Assembly (NCBI GenBank): GCA_022824225.1
Contig: JAJEAH010000068.1
Location: 1 to 64,000, forward strand
Direction of reading: 5' to 3'
Origin: Chloroflexota bacterium
GTDB lineage: Bacteria; Chloroflexota; UBA11872; VXOZ01
DNA: 64,000 nucleotides
This document shows, piece after piece, positions 60,889 to 64,000 of this stretch (the stretch's first letter is position 1; each line of letters begins with the position of its first letter). The notes beneath the pieces are model-generated. The model did no database searches. It was not told where the DNA came from and was given only the letters and a program-made list of their open reading frames with translations. The translations under genes and the position numbers were made by a program.

Positions 60889-61974
60889 TTACTGTGTACC
60901 TCCCGTCGTTGGCACGTTGCTTTGCTTCAACACCTCGCTCAAGGCCTTGAAGAACTCATTCATTTCTTCTTCTGTCCCAATTGTGATGCGCAGGTAGCGC
61001 TCCAATCCGTGTTGCCGGAAGTAGCGCACCAGCACCTTTCGCTCTTTCAGTGCTTCGAAAACGTCAGCCGCCGTGTGCGTCGTGGGCTCGACGAAGAGAA
61101 AGTTGGCGTCCGAAGGATACACCTTGCAGGGGAATTCCCGCGCCAGGCGCGCGGCCACGCGCTCGCGCCGCTCCCGGATCTCCGCGCACACTTTCCGCAT
61201 CCACCCGTAGTCATCCAGGGTTGCCAGCGCTATCGCCTGGCTGGGTCGGCTGACGCTGTAGGAATCGCGCAGCTTCCACAAGGGCTCCAGTAATTCCGGG
61301 CGGGCAAACGCGTAGCCCACCCGCACGCCGGCGAGCCCAAAAGACTTAGACATGCTCCGTGACACGATGATGTTGTCGTACTTCTCAATCAACGGAAGCG
61401 CGGAAGCCGAGGCAAAATCCACGTACGCCTCATCCACCACGACCAAACCGGCGCATTGTTCCGCCAATCGTTCTATCTGGTCTGGCGGCGTAAACGTGCC
61501 CGTCGGTGAATTGGGGTTAGATATGGCAGTCAACGTCGCCTGTTCCGCGGCCAGGGCGTCGATGGGAACGGCAAAGTCGGGGCCGGGTTCAACGGTCTTG
61601 ATGGCCGCGTCCTGCATGTGCGCCCACACTTCGTAGTACGGGTACGTGGGAAAAGTGTAGGCTACGGTCTGACCCCGCTCGACGTAGGCGCGGAAGATGA
61701 GGTTGAGGATTTGGTCCGAGCCGTTATCCACATACACCCAGCCCACGTCCAGGTCATAGATCTGGGATAGTTTCTCTCTCAGGTCCGCGGCCAGAGGATC
61801 TGGATACCGCGAGAGCGCCTGGCTGGCTTGGCCTTCCAACGCCGCCAACGCTTTAGGCGACGTGTAGGGATTCTCGTTCGTATTGAGCTTGGTCCACCCA
61901 GCGCCTTGGGGTTGCTCCCCGGGCACATAGGGCGCCAAGTCCTGTACTGCTTTTCGCGGGGCCGGGATCACCAA
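60889..61974 (-). CDS. hisC: Histidinol-phosphate aminotransferase
   Basis: A 361-residue class I/II aminotransferase. The N-terminus 'LNTNENPYTSPKALAAL' is a strong HisC-type mark, 'NGSDQILNLIFRAYVERGQTVAY' follows, and the PLP Lys is in 'VSRSMSKSFGLAGVRVGYAFA'. It transfers an amino group to imidazole-acetol phosphate in histidine synthesis. No other his genes are near. It is first in a two-gene unit with hppA. Confidence 0.92.
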   Translation of the reverse strand: MVIPAPRKAVQDLAPYVPGEQPQGAGWTKLNTNENPYTSPKALAALEGQASQALSRYPDPLAADLREKLSQIYDLDVGWVYVDNGSDQILNLIFRAYVERGQTVAYTFPTYPYYEVWAHMQDAAIKTVEPGPDFAVPIDALAAEQATLTAISNPNSPTGTFTPPDQIERLAEQCAGLVVVDEAYVDFASASALPLIEKYDNIIVSRSMSKSFGLAGVRVGYAFARPELLEPLWKLRDSYSVSRPSQAIALATLDDYGWMRKVCAEIRERRERVAARLAREFPCKVYPSDANFLFVEPTTHTAADVFEALKERKVLVRYFRQHGLERYLRITIGTEEEMNEFFKALSEVLKQSNVPTTGGTQ

Positions 61975-62511
61975 TCGTCTCGTTTCCTGGGAGCGAAACC
62001 TGCCGCACCACGCGCCGTGGTCTGCGATTCAGCGCCGGACTTCGCCGCACGTACGGGCCAACCACCTGGCTGGATGGCGCGACATACCAACGCCAAGCCT
62101 ACTGGCAACTGAGGCATTATAGCGAAGATTGTGAATAATGTCACGTGTGGAGGGTGCGCCCACGGCGAGTGGGCGTACGCCTACGGCGAGCGGGCGCATG
62201 CCCCGCCGCCTCGACGCTCTGCCCCCCAAATCCACTGCTTGCCGGCGGCAAAACTCGGGACGAGACTGGGCCGTCTCGTTCGCGAACACCCCGCCACACG
62301 CCCAACCGTCATGCGCGGCCGCGAGGCAGCCTCGCGCCGAGATCACGCGCTGATTCCTTGCGTGGGAGCCGGCATGCGCAGCGCCGCGTCGCCCTGGCAG
62401 GCTGCGCCCCATCCGCACACCCGCACGTCGGCAGATGAACGGTCGGCGCCGTAGCAGCGGCCCTTGATATCGGCGCACTCTTAGCGGCGCTCTCGCAGCG
62501 GCGCAAAAGTG
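61975..62511. other. Gene-free stretch upstream of hisC
   Basis: Around 62145-62215 the word 'g(g/c)cgtacgcc(t/c)acggcgagcgggcg' is repeated two to three times. No defensible coding region or known RNA motif was found. Confidence 0.45.
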
Positions 62512-62550
62512 CAAAGGCAGAGCATCCCGCTAAAGAATGCTCTGCCTTTG
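62512..62550 (-). terminator. Hairpin after the right-hand solute-binding protein gene
   Basis: CAAAGGCAGAGCAT (62512-62525) and its exact complement (62537-62550) form a 14-bp stem with an 11-base loop, 22 bases past the minus-strand stop codon. A short 'cttttg' follows on that strand, a weak T-run. Confidence 0.75.
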
Positions 62551-62572
62551 GTCTCGCCGATTGATACTGAGA

Positions 62573-63922
62573 CTACTGGATGCAGCCGCCTTCGGCCAGC
62601 CAGTTCTCCAACTGACCCTGCGTGCGATCGAGAGCCTCGGGCACCGTCAGGGCGCCTTCCATCATCTCCGCCCACGTCTCTTGCCAGGCAGCGTTAAATT
62701 CAGACTGCATGAAGATCGTGGGGGTAATGCGGCTGTTGGCAGCCTGCATGAGATAGACGTCAATGTCCTCGTAGTCCGTAGTCGTAGCCGGCGTAACGTT
62801 CTTGTTGGCCACGTAGCGGCCGCCGCCGAGCGCCGCCACCTGATCGACCACGTCGGCGCTGACGGTATGCTTCAGGAATTCCCAGCCACCGTCGGGGTTC
62901 GCACCGGAACCGCCGAGGTACATGGCGTTGTTCGCCAGCGCGATTTCACGGCCGGCAGGACCATTGGGCATCGGCGCCATGCCGATCTCGAAGAGCGCCT
63001 CCGGCGTGATGTTGGCCTCAAACGTGCGCACGTTGAAAGAGCCCGTGTTGAACATGGCCTGGGTGCCCGCAATGTAGGAGCCGCCCATGACCTTGTGCAC
63101 CAACCCCACGTCCACGTGGAATTGCACGGCCTCACGGAACGCGTCTGAGGTAAACGTGGGCATGGTGCAGCCTGCGTCCCAGAAGTCCGCGCCGTACGCC
63201 CACGCGTACATGCACAGATAGGACGTGAAATTCGCATAGAGCTGCACGCCGCCCTGCACGATCTCATCGCCGTCCACCTTGGTCAGCACCTTGGCAGACT
63301 CCAAGAGCGCTTCCCAGGTCCACTCGCCGTCCGCTTCCATCTCTTCCGGGTTCTTCAGGCCGGCTTCGGTGAAGAGATTCTTGTTGAACCAAATCTCCTT
63401 GCCGTTGCTGAACCAGGCCAAGCCATACGTCTGGCCCTGATACCGCTCCTTGGTCGCTTCGTAGAAGTCATCAGGAGAAACGTCGGCATCCGCAGCCAGG
63501 TAGGGATCGATGTTTGTAATGATCTCGGAATCGATGAAACCACCCAACCAAGCAAAGTAGCCGTAAACGGCATCAAAGGCGATGCCACCCGCCTGCGCGG
63601 CGCCGGCCTTGGCTGGCAGCTCACCAAAGCTCGTACCCGTCACCGTGAGTTCCAGGTCCGGGTGCTTCTCCTTGAACGTATCGAAAATATCGCCGAAAGA
63701 ATTCTGCCAAATCTCGTTCTGGGCCAGGTCTACGTGCAGGTAATTTACGACCTTAGCATCCATGGCCTCGGTCGATTCTTCAGCCTTTGGCTCCTCTGCC
63801 ATTTCCTCTTCGGCCGGAGCCGATTCGGCCATCTGCGCCTGGCCGCAGGCAGCTAGCAGCAGTCCCGCGCCCGCCAGCGCGCTGCCGCCGAGAAACGCGC
63901 GGCGTGATAGTCCCTTACGCAT
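62573..63922 (-). CDS. Extracellular solute-binding lipoprotein, family 1 (CUT1-type)
   Basis: A 449-residue sugar-type ABC binding protein. The signal region 'GLSRRAFLGGSALAGAGLLL' leads into the lipobox LLAACG and an acidic linker (SAPAEEEMAEEPKAEES), followed by 'VVNYLHVDLAQNEIWQNSFGDIFDTFKEKHPDLELTV', the typical family 1 fold start. ATG 63922 is chosen because AGGAGG lies 6 bases upstream; the longer frame to 63973 lacks such a site. Its linker and the phrase GQAQMA are shared with the protein at 2558-3952, although the mature parts differ. No permease genes are visible before the window ends. Confidence 0.9.
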   Translation of the reverse strand: MRKGLSRRAFLGGSALAGAGLLLAACGQAQMAESAPAEEEMAEEPKAEESTEAMDAKVVNYLHVDLAQNEIWQNSFGDIFDTFKEKHPDLELTVTGTSFGELPAKAGAAQAGGIAFDAVYGYFAWLGGFIDSEIITNIDPYLAADADVSPDDFYEATKERYQGQTYGLAWFSNGKEIWFNKNLFTEAGLKNPEEMEADGEWTWEALLESAKVLTKVDGDEIVQGGVQLYANFTSYLCMYAWAYGADFWDAGCTMPTFTSDAFREAVQFHVDVGLVHKVMGGSYIAGTQAMFNTGSFNVRTFEANITPEALFEIGMAPMPNGPAGREIALANNAMYLGGSGANPDGGWEFLKHTVSADVVDQVAALGGGRYVANKNVTPATTTDYEDIDVYLMQAANSRITPTIFMQSEFNAAWQETWAEMMEGALTVPEALDRTQGQLENWLAEGGCIQ

Positions 63923-64000
63923 GCTCCACCTCCTAATGTGGCACATGATCTCTCTGTTTCCGGTTCGCACCATCTAACAGAGACTTACCCTCAATCGAAA

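Overview
This 64 kb window is GC-rich bacterial chromosome. I see no rRNA, tRNA, phage, transposase or CRISPR locus. The best taxonomic guess, by inference only, is a Chloroflexota bacterium. The reasons are Tat-type lipoprotein substrate-binding proteins with an 'LLAACG' lipobox, a T-box leader in front of a trp operon, a K+-independent H+-pyrophosphatase, and intergenic space packed with short dispersed repeats of the 'gtcattc(c/t)gag...gaatctag', 'ctgagc(c/t)tgtcgaag' and 'taggggcggttcgcgaacc' types.

Layout. 0.4-5.3 kb: a DUF815 AAA ATPase, a repeat block, a solute-binding lipoprotein with its own promoter and terminator, and a sugar-phosphate isomerase-like TIM barrel. 5.3-10.6 kb (minus): a large polytopic membrane protein with two periplasmic Cys-pair/IRTGQ domains, a tandemly duplicated alpha/beta hydrolase in one chain, and a small unknown protein. 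11-20 kb: a Gfo/Idh/MocA oxidoreductase, a 217-bp tandem repeat block, a creatininase-family amidohydrolase with a SelA-like PLP enzyme, a degenerate Nudix protein, a HicB/HicA pair, KDG kinase with KDPG aldolase (minus), and a polysaccharide deacetylase lipoprotein. This part looks devoted to sugar-acid and amino-sugar breakdown.

20.1-30.6 kb is the clearest regulated unit: a sigma70-type promoter, a T-box leader with a candidate UGG (Trp) specifier, then trpE-trpG-trpD-trpC-trpF and a small DUF2281-like gene, mostly with stop/start overlaps. A repeat block of about 0.9 kb follows, then trpS-trpB-trpA and a sugar-isomerase-like gene. The whole tryptophan pathway from chorismate and the charging enzyme for tRNA-Trp are therefore together.

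31-44 kb: a UMF1-type MFS permease, a PRC-barrel protein, another alpha/beta hydrolase, a second copy of the IRTGQ membrane protein and a frameshifted remnant of a third copy, 1.3 kb without genes, a rhodanese, a Wzx/MVF-type flippase, a methyltransferase, an ECF sigma factor and two unknown proteins.

44-50 kb (minus) is a metal, siderophore or corrinoid uptake locus: binding protein, FecCD/BtuC permease, ATPase, a CbiX-like/[2Fe-2S] ferredoxin fusion, and a second binding protein interrupted by an in-frame TAG. A Fur-like inverted repeat lies in front of the first gene. 50-64 kb: HNH nuclease, SWIM protein, DUF45 metalloprotease, smpB, a second Gfo/Idh/MocA enzyme, a beta-lactamase-fold remnant, a lipoprotein, an EreA/ChaN-like protein, an RNase J-like metallo-hydrolase, repeat arrays, hisC-hppA (minus) and a final solute-binding lipoprotein.

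Most worth following up: the paralogous IRTGQ membrane proteins, the CbiX/ferredoxin fusion that lacks both chelatase histidines, the interrupted binding protein, and the indel-free tandem hydrolase. All assignments rest on motif recognition; no database search was run.
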